54,389 nt of DNA from a virus. A program made the position numbers and the translations under genes. Shown here piece after piece: positions 6,696-13,187 of this stretch. Within the stretch, counting starts at the first letter, position 1; each line of letters begins with the position of its first letter. Location: IMG/VR virus record IMGVR_UViG_3300044623_001268, positions 1 to 54,389 of that record; one strand, written 5' to 3'. Below the pieces are notes generated by a model. It saw only the letters and a list, made by a program, of their open reading frames with translations. It was not told the origin of the DNA and searched no databases.

Positions 6696-6872
6696 ATGGG
6701 AAAGACTTTAAAAATTACTAGAGAACAAATTATGACTTTTGAACGTTCGGCACGTAGACGTGCGGATATTGAATGTGGAATTGATATATTCAAACATAAA
6801 GTACATAAAAGCGATAAAGATTATAATCGTAGAGAAAATAAAAAAATTGTTTGGAAAAATTTGGTAGATTGA
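6696..6872 (+). CDS. Small basic hypothetical protein
   Basis: 58 residues from ATG 6696 (upstream TTG at 6645 lies in the promoter). Strongly basic: MGKTLKITREQIMTFERSARRRADIE, then HKVHKSDKDYNRRENKK. The composition suits nucleic-acid binding, and an N-terminal helix is likely. The next promoter overlaps its last codons. Confidence 0.6.
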   Translation: MGKTLKITREQIMTFERSARRRADIECGIDIFKHKVHKSDKDYNRRENKKIVWKNLVD

Positions 6873-6891
6873 ATTATTATTCTTATCTTTG
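6860..6891 (+). promoter_or_regulatory. Early promoter for 6921 gene
   Basis: TTTG, 20 nt, TATCTTTG, with the -33 element inside the previous coding sequence. Confidence 0.8.
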
Positions 6892-6920
6892 TTAAACAAA
6901 CAAATTAAAACCTAGAAATT

Positions 6921-7094
6921 ATGTCAGTCGATTTAAAACAAATAAAAGCAAGACTTGAATATTTTAGAAGAGAAATTCAAGCAGAAGGAATTAGTTATGG
7001 TGAAATTTTAGAACTACAATTATTAGCAGAATACATTGATAAAGATGATGTGTTATTATTACAATGGGCTGGAATTGGTGAAGGACTAAATTAA
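6921..7094 (+). CDS. Small acidic helical protein, 57 aa
   Basis: MSVDLKQIKARLEYFRREIQ and onward; mostly helical and acidic, with a Leu-rich stretch (ILELQLLAEYI) around 29-39. Standard TAGAAATTATG start and own promoter. No relative recognised. Confidence 0.6.
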   Translation: MSVDLKQIKARLEYFRREIQAEGISYGEILELQLLAEYIDKDDVLLLQWAGIGEGLN

Positions 7095-7116
7095 TTTAAA
7101 AATAATTCTAAAAAGA

Positions 7117-7148
7117 TTTGCATAATCAAAAGATTATGCTTATCTTTG
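7117..7148 (+). promoter_or_regulatory. Palindromic early promoter
   Basis: TTTG, 20 nt, TATCTTTG; GCATAATC-aaaa-GATTATGC at 7120-7139. Confidence 0.85.
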
Positions 7149-7174
7149 TTTAACACAAACAAATATTAGAAATT

Positions 7175-7423
7175 ATGGCAAAGGAAATTTTTTTAAGAGA
7201 AAATGTATTGACTGATAACATTTTATTTATACCTAACAAAGGTAAAATATTCAAAGGTGGTTATGTTGCTATAATCAAAGAATATCAATTTCAAAATTCG
7301 TGGTCGGACAAAGAAATAGTAAAAAGATTTAGAAACGTAGATAGACTAAATACATATTTGGATAAACAATATCCCGAAGCAGATTGGATTGACTTTGAGG
7401 GAACTTGTTTAGAATTAATTTAA
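7175..7423 (+). CDS. Hypothetical early protein
   Basis: An 82-residue protein with a beta-rich N-terminal half (NILFIPNKGKIFKGGYVAII) and a helical C-terminal half ending TCLELI. Monocistronic. No domain recognised. Confidence 0.65.
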   Translation: MAKEIFLRENVLTDNILFIPNKGKIFKGGYVAIIKEYQFQNSWSDKEIVKRFRNVDRLNTYLDKQYPEADWIDFEGTCLELI

Positions 7424-7440
7424 AAATAATTGTAAAAAGA

Positions 7441-7472
7441 TTTGCATAATCGAAAGATTATGCTTATCTTTG
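7441..7472 (+). promoter_or_regulatory. Palindromic early promoter
   Basis: TTTG, 20 nt, TATCTTTG; perfect repeat at 7444-7463, identical to that at 2085. Confidence 0.85.
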
Positions 7473-7498
7473 TTTAAACAAATAAACACATAGAAATT

Positions 7499-7726
7499 AT
7501 GGCAAAGATTAATTTAGACAAACACATTTGGGAGGGTTGGACTGTTGGTGCATTTATCCAAGAATTAGAACCTACATTTGAAATGATTATGCGTGGGAAC
7601 TCGTGGCAGAAACCATTTGCAACAAAAGATGAATTAAAAGAGTGGTGCAAAGATAATCAACCATACTACAAAAAACATATTGCCGATGTATTTAATTATT
7701 TTTTACCAAAAGCAAAAATAAATTAA
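7499..7726 (+). CDS. Conserved small phage protein (IWEGWTVG family)
   Basis: A 75-residue protein resembling one found in many phages and some bacteria: HIWEGWTVGAFIQELEP near the start, then SWQKPF, ELKEWCKDNQPYYKKHI and a C-terminal YF. The conserved Trp/Tyr cluster suggests a compact helical fold. I know of no assigned function. Confidence 0.75.
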   Translation: MAKINLDKHIWEGWTVGAFIQELEPTFEMIMRGNSWQKPFATKDELKEWCKDNQPYYKKHIADVFNYFLPKAKIN

Positions 7727-7743
7727 AAATAATTACAAAAAGA

Positions 7744-7775
7744 TTTGCATAATCAAAAGATTATGCTTATCTTTG
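7744..7775 (+). promoter_or_regulatory. Palindromic early promoter
   Basis: TTTG, 20 nt, TATCTTTG; inverted repeat with AAAA loop at 7747-7766. Confidence 0.85.
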
Positions 7776-7801
7776 TTTCATACAAACAAACACTAGAAAT
7801 T

Positions 7802-8137
7802 ATGTCAGCAAAAAGATTAGCAGTATTAGAAAAAAGTTGTCAAAGAGAATTTGATGCAAATGAAACGATGCAATGGGTAAACCATAATATGTTATGGAGA
7901 ATGACGTGGGGTGCAAGAAACTTTACAGCATTTGACAAAAAAGCATTATTTTTTAATGTGTCTGGAAATAACCACAAAGGAATTGTTTTGATTACTTTGG
8001 GTTGGGACGATACGTATACTATTACTTTGTTATCAACACAATGGAATGTAAAACAAGTTATCGAAAATGTTTATTGTGATGATTTAGCAGAAACTATTGA
8101 TATCAAAGTTGAAAGAATTGCAGAATATAATAAATAA
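7802..8137 (+). CDS. Hypothetical early protein, 111 aa
   Basis: The start is ATG 7802 in the TAGAAATTATG context; the upstream TTG at 7745 is promoter sequence. It begins MSAKRLAVLEKSCQREFDAN and has a beta-rich middle (GIVLITLGWDDTYTITLL). No motif recognised. Confidence 0.65.
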   Translation: MSAKRLAVLEKSCQREFDANETMQWVNHNMLWRMTWGARNFTAFDKKALFFNVSGNNHKGIVLITLGWDDTYTITLLSTQWNVKQVIENVYCDDLAETIDIKVERIAEYNK

Positions 8138-8155
8138 AAAATAATTACAAAAAGA

Positions 8156-8187
8156 TTTGCATAATCAAAAGATTATGCTTATCTTTG
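8156..8187 (+). promoter_or_regulatory. Palindromic early promoter
   Basis: TTTG, 20 nt, TATCTTTG; inverted repeat at 8159-8178. Confidence 0.85.
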
Positions 8188-8226
8188 TAAGGTAAACAAA
8201 TACAAACAAACAAATACTTAGAAATT

Positions 8227-8415
8227 ATGAAAATTAGTCAGCACAATTGGGGATTTTGGTTCGTATCAACATTATTAGTAATTCTTATCGGAATGATGAT
8301 TGCAATGGTAGCCCAAACTGAAAAAGAATTAATTGTATCAAATATTATTCTTATTGTTGGAATGATATCAATGGTGCCTTGTTTATATGTTGGTACTAAA
8401 CCTACAGAAAATTAA
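8227..8415 (+). CDS. Small two-helix membrane protein
   Basis: A 62-residue protein with two membrane segments, residues about 10-29 and 36-56, separated by TEKEL. Similar in architecture to the 296 and 8957 products, but without visible sequence identity. Own promoter; unknown role, presumably in the host inner membrane. Confidence 0.65.
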   Translation: MKISQHNWGFWFVSTLLVILIGMMIAMVAQTEKELIVSNIILIVGMISMVPCLYVGTKPTEN

Positions 8416-8436
8416 TTAAAAATAATTGTAAAAAGA

Positions 8437-8468
8437 TTTGCATAATCAAAAGATTATGCTTATCTTTG
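8437..8468 (+). promoter_or_regulatory. Palindromic early promoter
   Basis: TTTG, 20 nt, TATCTTTG; inverted repeat at 8440-8459. Confidence 0.85.
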
Positions 8469-8497
8469 TAAGGTAAACAAATTAAAACAAAAAAATT

Positions 8498-8581
8498 ATG
8501 TACTCAAAAGAATTAGAATTAATAGCAATTCATTATGGAATTGATGGAGATGGAAACCCAATTATTAATCAAGAAAATTAA
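8498..8581 (+). CDS. Tiny hypothetical protein, 27 aa
   Basis: MYSKELELIAIHYGIDGDGN and a few more residues, in the AAATTATG start context behind a full promoter. The next frame starts 5 nt after its stop. Its size limits confidence, but the promoter and start context support it. Confidence 0.45.
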   Translation: MYSKELELIAIHYGIDGDGNPIINQEN

Positions 8582-8586
8582 AAGTT

Positions 8587-8703
8587 ATGAAGACTATTCA
8601 AAAATTTGAAAATATTATGGACAAAGTGTCCGAACCAATTACATACATTTGTTGTGTTTGTTTGATAGGTAGAGTTTTATTGTCTTTTATGTTTGGCATA
8701 TAA
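8587..8703 (+). CDS. Tiny membrane peptide, 38 aa
   Basis: A polar N-terminus (MKTIQKFENIMDKVSEP) followed by one hydrophobic segment (ITYICCVCLIGRVLLSFMF) with three cysteines. Start context AGTTATG. It is probably co-translated with the 27-residue frame and ends 8 nt before a terminator. Confidence 0.5.
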   Translation: MKTIQKFENIMDKVSEPITYICCVCLIGRVLLSFMFGI

Positions 8704-8711
8704 AACGAATT

Positions 8712-8738
8712 AAGTGGGAGTTGTGTCCCACTTTTTTT
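8712..8738. terminator. Bidirectional terminator
   Basis: AAGTGGGA / TCCCACTT stem followed by T7. Confidence 0.85.
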
Positions 8739-8762
8739 ATGCACCATATGGTGAAACGTATA

Positions 8763-8813
8763 GACGTGTCGGAGTCTACTCTCTCAAGATTTCTCTCGAC
8801 CCGTCCCTCTCGA
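8763..8813 (-). ncRNA. Repeated small RNA, copy 2
   Basis: Minus-strand RNA with the best closing stem of the family: GACG-g-GUCG pairs with CGAC-a-CGUC (8763-8771 with 8797-8805). The inner variable hairpin is AGA/UCU and the invariant AGAGAGUAGACUCC core is at 8771-8784. Promoter at 8819-8850. A 12-bp palindrome CACCATATGGTG follows, then the terminator at 8712. Confidence 0.7.
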
Positions 8814-8818
8814 CATAA

Positions 8819-8850
8819 CAAAGATAAGTAATTTATTTCAATCTACCAAA
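8819..8850 (-). promoter_or_regulatory. Promoter of small RNA copy 2
   Basis: On the minus strand: TTTG, 20 nt, TATCTTTG. Confidence 0.75.
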
Positions 8851-8900
8851 TAAAACAGCAATTATTTTTATTATTTATTTTCATTTATTTTCATTAAAAA

Positions 8901-8932
8901 CTTGCACAATCAAAACATTATGCTTATCTTTG
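8901..8932 (+). promoter_or_regulatory. Early promoter for 8957 gene
   Basis: CTTG, 20 nt, TATCTTTG; near-identical to the promoters at 521 and 6644. Confidence 0.8.
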
Positions 8933-8956
8933 TTAAAACAATTTAAAACAAACAAA

Positions 8957-9136
8957 ATGAAAAAATTAAACCTTATTGTAGCACTTATCGGACTTGTTGG
9001 ACAAGTATTAGGATTTGTAGGAATTTTTATTGCTGATAGTAACGACCAATTAATGTGTAGTCTATGGACATTTTTATTATTTGGTGGTATGGGTGCATTT
9101 GCATTGATAACAGATGTAAAAAAATCTACAAATTAA
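8957..9136 (+). CDS. Small two-helix membrane protein
   Basis: 59 residues from ATG 8957. Two hydrophobic segments (about 4-24 and 33-51), a short polar turn ADSNDQ, and a basic C-terminus (DVKKSTN). The upstream TTG at 8930 is within the -7 box. Unknown role. Confidence 0.65.
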   Translation: MKKLNLIVALIGLVGQVLGFVGIFIADSNDQLMCSLWTFLLFGGMGAFALITDVKKSTN

Positions 9137-9168
9137 TTTGGTAGATTGAAATATTATACTTATCTTTA
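9137..9168 (+). promoter_or_regulatory. Early promoter for 9194 gene
   Basis: TTTG, 20 nt, TATCTTTA; same spacer as the promoter at 1360. Confidence 0.8.
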
Positions 9169-9193
9169 CATAAACAAATAAACAATAGAAATT

Positions 9194-9814
9194 ATGGGAT
9201 ACACAACTGATTTTAGTGGACGTTTTGAATTGAACAAAGAATTAAGTCCAAAGATGGCTCAATACCTTAAACTATTCAACGAAACACGTAGAATGAAACG
9301 AAACACTGATGAAGTGTTTGGAGTACAAGGAGAATTTTTTGTATTTGGTGGTGGAGATTTTGGACAAGCAAACGAACCGAATATAATCGACCATAACGAA
9401 CCACCAACAACACAACCTAGTCTTTGGAATCAATGGACACCCAGTGATGACGGAATGGGGATTGAATGGGATTGTGGTGAGAAATTTTATAGTTATACTG
9501 AATGGTTAGTATATCTAATTCACAAAATACTTGCACCTAATGGTTATATCCTTAATGGAGTTGTCGAATATAGTGGTGAGGAAATGGGCGATGTTGGTGA
9601 AATAGTTGTTGTTGATAATAGAGTTTTTGTTAGAGAAAAATATCAAGATAGCGACAATGGAGAAATGACACCACAAAACGCAAGTAAATTTGGTAGAGTA
9701 AATGGGAACTTTGCAAATATCGAAGACTTTATGCGAACTGATATAGTTTTGATTTTAGATGATGAACTACAAAACAGATTTGATTTTGTGAACAAAAGAT
9801 TGTTAGAAAAATAA
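9194..9814 (+). CDS. Conserved MGYTTDFSG-family protein
   Basis: A 206-residue protein of a family I recall from many phages and bacteria. Landmarks: MGYTTDFSGRFELNKEL at the start, ETRRMKR (30-36), FGQANEPNIIDHNEPP (about 56-71), QPSLWNQWTPSDDG, GIEWDCGEKFYSYTEWLVYLI, and GYILNGVVEYSGEEMGD. Length is typical. No activity is known to me; the conserved Asp, Trp and Tyr residues suggest a ligand- or protein-binding role. Confidence 0.8.
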   Translation: MGYTTDFSGRFELNKELSPKMAQYLKLFNETRRMKRNTDEVFGVQGEFFVFGGGDFGQANEPNIIDHNEPPTTQPSLWNQWTPSDDGMGIEWDCGEKFYSYTEWLVYLIHKILAPNGYILNGVVEYSGEEMGDVGEIVVVDNRVFVREKYQDSDNGEMTPQNASKFGRVNGNFANIEDFMRTDIVLILDDELQNRFDFVNKRLLEK

Positions 9815-9819
9815 AAAAT

Positions 9820-9847
9820 GAAGTGGGAAATTACTCCCACTTTTTTT
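9820..9847. terminator. Bidirectional terminator
   Basis: AGTGGGA / TCCCACT stem followed by T7. Confidence 0.85.
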
Positions 9848-9871
9848 GTGAGTTATAAAAAAAAAATACAA

Positions 9872-9922
9872 CGTAGGTCGGAGTCTACTCTCTCGCTCTC
9901 GCAACCCGTATCCTTATTGGTA
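9872..9922 (-). ncRNA. Repeated small RNA, copy 3
   Basis: Minus-strand RNA: GGUUG pairs with CGACC (9902-9906 with 9876-9880), the inner variable hairpin is GC-GAGA-GC, and the invariant core is at 9880-9893. Promoter at 9928-9959. It faces the convergent 9194 gene and should end at the terminator at 9820. Confidence 0.7.
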
Positions 9923-9927
9923 CACTA

Positions 9928-9959
9928 CAAAGATAAGAAACTTATTTCGATATTCCTAA
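9928..9959 (-). promoter_or_regulatory. Promoter of small RNA copy 3
   Basis: On the minus strand: TTAG, 20 nt, TATCTTTG. Confidence 0.75.
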
Positions 9960-10004
9960 TTTATTTACAATTATTTTTAAAATAAAAAATGCTAACTATA
10001 GTAT

Positions 10005-10036
10005 GTTGTGGGAACAAAACTAAATGCTTATCTTTG
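10005..10036 (+). promoter_or_regulatory. Promoter for 10062 gene
   Basis: GTTG, 20 nt, TATCTTTG. Confidence 0.7.
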
Positions 10037-10061
10037 TTGTATAACTTTAAAACGATGTATT

Positions 10062-10340
10062 ATGAGCAGATTAATTGAAAGAGTATTAGAACAAATCAAA
10101 GCTGATTTATTTAATGGTGATGTTGAAGCAATAGAAGAACTATTAACCTTTGTACCAAAAGAAAACCTTATTGGGTATTTACCCGAAGAGGAATGGAAAC
10201 AATATGAGAATGATTATTGTTGTCAAAATTGTGGTGGTGGGTTTACACGTGATGAAATGGACTTTGATGTAAACGATGTTGATTTATGCAAAGATTGTAA
10301 TCATACAAGTTTTAACGATGCACCTTATGGTGATGAATAA
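10062..10340 (+). CDS. Small zinc-ribbon-like protein
   Basis: 92 residues from ATG 10062 (MSRLIERVLEQIK...); an upstream TTG is promoter sequence. The N-terminal half is helical and acidic (VEAIEELLTFVPKENLIGYLPEEEW). Residues about 53-80 carry two Cys pairs, CCQNC and LCKDC, which fit a zinc-binding knuckle. It could bind nucleic acid or protein. Monocistronic. Confidence 0.7.
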   Translation: MSRLIERVLEQIKADLFNGDVEAIEELLTFVPKENLIGYLPEEEWKQYENDYCCQNCGGGFTRDEMDFDVNDVDLCKDCNHTSFNDAPYGDE

Positions 10341-10356
10341 AATAATTGTAAATAAA

Positions 10357-10388
10357 TTTGGATATGTCAATTTAATATATTATCTTTG
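10357..10388 (+). promoter_or_regulatory. Promoter for 10419 gene
   Basis: TTTG, 20 nt, TATCTTTG. Confidence 0.75.
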
Positions 10389-10418
10389 ACTATATTAATT
10401 AATTAAAAACAATATACT

Positions 10419-10742
10419 ATGTCAAGCAAAAACTTAAACAACGATTTAGACCAATTAGAAACACAAGTTTACCACTACTTTAATGAGTTGTTGGAGAAAC
10501 AAGATGAAATAGTAATCTTTGATGAGTGTGATTTAGAACACGATACACCCGATGATTATTTAGAAATGCGTAATGATATTACGGGAAACGTGTTTGATGT
10601 CCACCCTTTGAAAGTAACCCAAAATGGAATACTTGTAATTGAAGCTGATGGTAGTTTTACAAGACACTTGATTAAGTTGCACGATTTATCAAGCACACAA
10701 GACAAAATTACCCTTGTAGGATTAATGGAAGATAATATGTAA
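10419..10742 (+). CDS. Acidic hypothetical protein, 107 aa
   Basis: A strongly acidic soluble protein (MSSKNLNNDLDQLETQVYHYF ... FDECDLEHDTPDDYLEMRND). No catalytic motif recognised. Own promoter; a hairpin-bearing promoter follows at 10758. Confidence 0.65.
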   Translation: MSSKNLNNDLDQLETQVYHYFNELLEKQDEIVIFDECDLEHDTPDDYLEMRNDITGNVFDVHPLKVTQNGILVIEADGSFTRHLIKLHDLSSTQDKITLVGLMEDNM

Positions 10743-10757
10743 ATAATTACAAAAAGA

Positions 10758-10789
10758 TTTGGAATATTGAAAAGTATTCCTTATCTTTG
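10758..10789 (+). promoter_or_regulatory. Early promoter with covarying hairpin
   Basis: TTTG, 20 nt, TATCTTTG; spacer arms GGAATA / TATTCC (10761-10780), a third stem sequence that still pairs. Confidence 0.8.
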
Positions 10790-10815
10790 TTTCACACAAA
10801 CAAACACTATATATT

Positions 10816-11037
10816 ATGGCGACTAAAATTAAAGAGGGAAGTTTAGTTTATTTTTACGATGACTCAACAAAACACCCATACCTTGTACACGAAGTATTTG
10901 GTAATAAAGTATCTTTAGGGTTAATGGAATATCCCGATACCGAACAAGATGACTATATTAATATACTTGATGTAATATTGTTTGAGAAATCTGAATTATT
11001 TGACGCAAAAAAAATAATTGAAAATTTATTAAATTAA
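10816..11037 (+). CDS. Small beta-rich hypothetical protein
   Basis: A 73-residue protein (MATKIKEGSLVYFYDDSTKHPYLVHEVFGNKVSLGL) whose first half suggests a small SH3-like beta barrel; this is only a composition-based impression. A helical C-terminus follows. Own promoter. Confidence 0.65.
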   Translation: MATKIKEGSLVYFYDDSTKHPYLVHEVFGNKVSLGLMEYPDTEQDDYINILDVILFEKSELFDAKKIIENLLN

Positions 11038-11048
11038 TTGCAAATAAA

Positions 11049-11080
11049 TTAGGAATATCAAAACATTATGCTTATCTTTG
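11049..11080 (+). promoter_or_regulatory. Early promoter for 11109 gene
   Basis: TTAG, 20 nt, TATCTTTG. Confidence 0.8.
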
Positions 11081-11108
11081 TTAAACAAACAATTAAACAC
11101 TAGAACTT

Positions 11109-11276
11109 ATGGACGCTCAAAATTTTTTCGCACAATTAATGTTGGAGGCAAAAACATTAGATATCAAAAGAGAACTAAACAAAGGTTTAGAAAAACCATT
11201 TGAAAAATTGGTAAAGATTATCGGTTTAGATGATGAAGGTTTTAAAATCTTTGCACCTAGTCTTTGTAATAATTAA
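11109..11276 (+). CDS. Small hypothetical protein, 55 aa
   Basis: MDAQNFFAQLMLEAKTLDIK and onward, helical with a basic middle. Starts in the AACTTATG context and is followed 17 nt later by a terminator. No relative recognised. Confidence 0.6.
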   Translation: MDAQNFFAQLMLEAKTLDIKRELNKGLEKPFEKLVKIIGLDDEGFKIFAPSLCNN

Positions 11277-11293
11277 CTCAAAAACACTAAATG

Positions 11294-11318
11294 AAACCTA
11301 TCGAAAGATAGGTTTTTT
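11294..11318. terminator. Bidirectional terminator
   Basis: AAACCTATC-gaaa-GATAGGTTT hairpin with T6. Confidence 0.85.
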
Positions 11319-11403
11319 GTGTGAACACTTTTGTGTACATCGACATACAAAATATATGCAGTATCAAAAATTTTGTTCAAACTAACAAATTTGAGATAAT
11401 TCT
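11319..11403. other. Intergenic, downstream part of small RNA copy 4
   Basis: No frame or clear structure; AT-rich. It would be the 3' part of the minus-strand copy 4 transcript if that runs to the terminator at 11294. Confidence 0.35.
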
Positions 11404-11474
11404 TGGTCGGAGTCTAGCAACGCAGAGGACATTGCACAACGGAGTCTACTCTCTCGCTCTCGCAACCTTTATGA
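11404..11474 (-). ncRNA. Repeated small RNA, copy 4 (expanded)
   Basis: Minus-strand RNA with the invariant core at 11441-11454 and GC-GAGA-GC inner hairpin. Unlike the others, 24 nt are inserted after the core, and a second UAGACUCCGACC (11405-11416) supplies the closing CGACC that pairs with GGUUG (11462-11466). The layout suggests a partial internal duplication. Promoter at 11480-11511. Confidence 0.65.
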
Positions 11475-11479
11475 TATAA

Positions 11480-11511
11480 CAAAGATAAGTAAAATAAAAT
11501 AAACCACCAAA
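11480..11511 (-). promoter_or_regulatory. Promoter of small RNA copy 4
   Basis: On the minus strand: TTTG, 20 nt, TATCTTTG. Confidence 0.75.
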
Positions 11512-11536
11512 TTAATGATGGTTTATTTTTTAATAT

Positions 11537-11833
11537 TTAATTGATGTCTATTAATTCTCCGTCCCATTCAGCACCATTCAAATACCAAATTCCTTTAGTT
11601 TGATTTATCCTAACATTAGGCAAGGCATTTAATCTTTCTTTGGTAGTTGCTGTTTCATAACCACAATTTGTAATTGAAAGTGTTTTTTCTGGGTCATTGT
11701 AACGATAAGCGATTGCATTACCAAATAATTTTAAGATAGTAACATTAGGTAGTACTTCTACTATTGTATTACTACTTTTGAAATTTTCAGCATTTAAAAA
11801 TTTCTCGATTGCATTTTCTGTAATTGTTCTCAT
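11537..11833 (-). CDS. Conserved phage/plasmid hypothetical (TTKERLNALP family)
   Basis: A 98-residue protein resembling small proteins common in phages and mobile elements: NTIVEVLPNVTILKLFGNAIAYRY in the first half, then ITNCGYETATTKERLNALPNV, then IWYLNGAEWDGE. The short beta-rich domain with the conserved TTKERLNALP turn has no function known to me. Minus-strand promoter at 11860 and the usual CAAACAAACACT leader. Confidence 0.75.
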   Translation of the reverse strand: MRTITENAIEKFLNAENFKSSNTIVEVLPNVTILKLFGNAIAYRYNDPEKTLSITNCGYETATTKERLNALPNVRINQTKGIWYLNGAEWDGELIDIN

Positions 11834-11859
11834 AATATATAGTGTTTGTTTGTGTTATA

Positions 11860-11891
11860 CAAAGATAGGTATTTTATTTCAATCTACCAAA
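11860..11891 (-). promoter_or_regulatory. Promoter for 11537 gene
   Basis: On the minus strand: TTTG, 20 nt, TATCTTTG. Confidence 0.8.
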
Positions 11892-11991
11892 TATTTTTAC
11901 ACTTTTTTTCATTTTCTTTATTAACAACAAATTGTTAATAACTTTCAAAACTTTTTGTAAAACAAGTCAATATTATGCTTATATTTGTATT
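11892..11991. other. Intergenic region before small RNA copy 5
   Basis: AT-rich; contains one TTGTTAATAACTTT motif (11929-11942) shared with the junction at 12.95 kb and a + promoter-like site (TTTTG at 11953, TATATTTG at 11980-11987; 22-nt spacing) for copy 5. Confidence 0.5.
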
Positions 11992-12046
11992 AGTTAATTA
12001 AACGGGTCGCTTTAAAAAGTGAGAGAGTAGACTCCAACACGTCCAT
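11992..12046 (+). ncRNA. Repeated small RNA, copy 5 (opposite strand)
   Basis: The only + strand copy. ACG-g-GUCG pairs imperfectly with CAAC-a-CGU; the inner hairpin is CUUU...AGUG and the core AGAGAGUAGACUCC is at 12022-12035. No clear terminator follows. Confidence 0.6.
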
Positions 12047-12141
12047 ACCTCAAATGAAATAATTTGCAAAGGTACGAAAAAAAACAATACAAATTATATT
12101 AAATAAAAAAAGTTATTAACATTTGAGTGTTGAAAACTAAA
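12047..12141. other. Intergenic region
   Basis: No gene. Holds a minus-strand TACCTTTG-like box (12067-12074) without a well-placed -33 element, and an AGTTATTAAC motif at 12110. Confidence 0.35.
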
Positions 12142-12173
12142 TTTGTATAATCGAATATTGTTCACTATATTTG
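12142..12173 (+). promoter_or_regulatory. Distal promoter for 12301 gene
   Basis: TTTG, 20 nt, TATATTTG; 127 nt before the start codon. Confidence 0.65.
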
Positions 12174-12231
12174 TACCAACAAAGAAACAATAATAAGAAT
12201 AAAAAATAAATTAAAAATAAATCAAAATAAA

Positions 12232-12263
12232 TTAGGAATATCAATATAAGTTTATTATCTTTG
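12232..12263 (+). promoter_or_regulatory. Proximal promoter for 12301 gene
   Basis: TTAG, 20 nt, TATCTTTG. Confidence 0.8.
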
Positions 12264-12300
12264 TACCATACAAACAAACATACACTAAAAAATAGAAATT

Positions 12301-12852
12301 ATGAAAGCAGTAAACGTAACAGAAAAAGAATTAACAGCGATTTTATTAGCAACTCCTAAATCAATCGGAAGTATAGCAAATTTAATGCAATGTACTAAAC
12401 CCGATACGCTAAAAAAAGATAGAGATACGAAAGAGCCATTTTCAAGCGAAATAAGAAAGGTTACTAGATTAAAAGTACTTTTGTCTACTGAATACGAACA
12501 AGGCGTTTTAAATGCCCTTAAAAAAGAAAACAAGGACGAAAGCGAATACATTAAAGGTCGTAATACTATGCCGATTGAATTTGAACAATCAAATAATGAA
12601 TTTTGTGGATTTTACAAAGGTCAAGCAGTTATTCAATATAGACCATTTGATAAAAGTTTTCCAAAAGTAAAATTTGTAATGAATGGTAAAATTACAGAAA
12701 AATCAAAATTACCAAATGTACTACCAACTGAAAACAAAGCAAAAAATCAAGGTAGTGAAAAAGAAATTCTTTGGAGGAAATTATATATTTCTAACATTAG
12801 AAAAATAAAAGTTAATGGAATACTTTACAAAAATATCGAATGTAAACTTTAA
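12301..12852 (+). CDS. Hypothetical early protein, 183 aa
   Basis: Begins MKAVNVTEKELTAILLATPK; the first ~80 residues look helical with a possible DNA-binding character (ELTAILLATPKSIGSIANLM resembles a helix-turn-helix start) and the rest is basic and beta-rich (AVIQYRPFDKSFPKVKFVMN). It is unusual in this arm for having two tandem promoters. It ends at a strong terminator and is the last + gene before the strand switch. No family recognised; a regulatory role is only a guess. Confidence 0.65.
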   Translation: MKAVNVTEKELTAILLATPKSIGSIANLMQCTKPDTLKKDRDTKEPFSSEIRKVTRLKVLLSTEYEQGVLNALKKENKDESEYIKGRNTMPIEFEQSNNEFCGFYKGQAVIQYRPFDKSFPKVKFVMNGKITEKSKLPNVLPTENKAKNQGSEKEILWRKLYISNIRKIKVNGILYKNIECKL

Positions 12853-12854
12853 AT

Positions 12855-12882
12855 AAAGATAGCCCGAAAGGGCTATTTTTTT
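12855..12882 (+). terminator. Intrinsic terminator
   Basis: ATAGCCC-gaaa-GGGCTAT with T7. Confidence 0.85.
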
Positions 12883-13107
12883 ATGCCTATTTTCTTATTT
12901 AGAATTAATATAAATAAACAAAAAATTAGGAATTGTAATAAAACAAATTTTGTTAATAACTTTTACATTTGTTAATAACTTTATTTGCATATATCATTTA
13001 TTTTACACTACATTAAATAAGACGTTTTAATGTACTTTCTTATTGATTGATACATTGATTCATACTGTAAAAGATAGTGCAGCAGATTAACCCCTGGCAC
13101 GTCCAGG

Positions 13108-13156
13108 ACCCCCTCCGTACCCCCTCCCCCCGTTACCCCCCCCGTATACCCCCCCC
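13108..13156. repeat. C-run block (G-quadruplex-capable on minus strand)
   Basis: Six runs of 5-8 C separated by TCCGTA, T, GTTA and GTATA in an otherwise AT-rich genome. Confidence 0.75.
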
Positions 13157-13187
13157 GTGTGTGGCTATATGTGGGGCATGATGATGT

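Noticed and set aside
7117-8468. Regularly spaced near-identical repeats (GCATAATC...GATTATGC) that could suggest a CRISPR array
   Set aside because: Spacing is 280-410 nt with coding genes between them, and each repeat lies inside a promoter; no spacers and no cas genes.
12067-12074. Minus-strand TACCTTTG box facing small RNA copy 5
   Set aside because: No -33 element at 19-22 nt, so antisense transcription of copy 5 is not supported.
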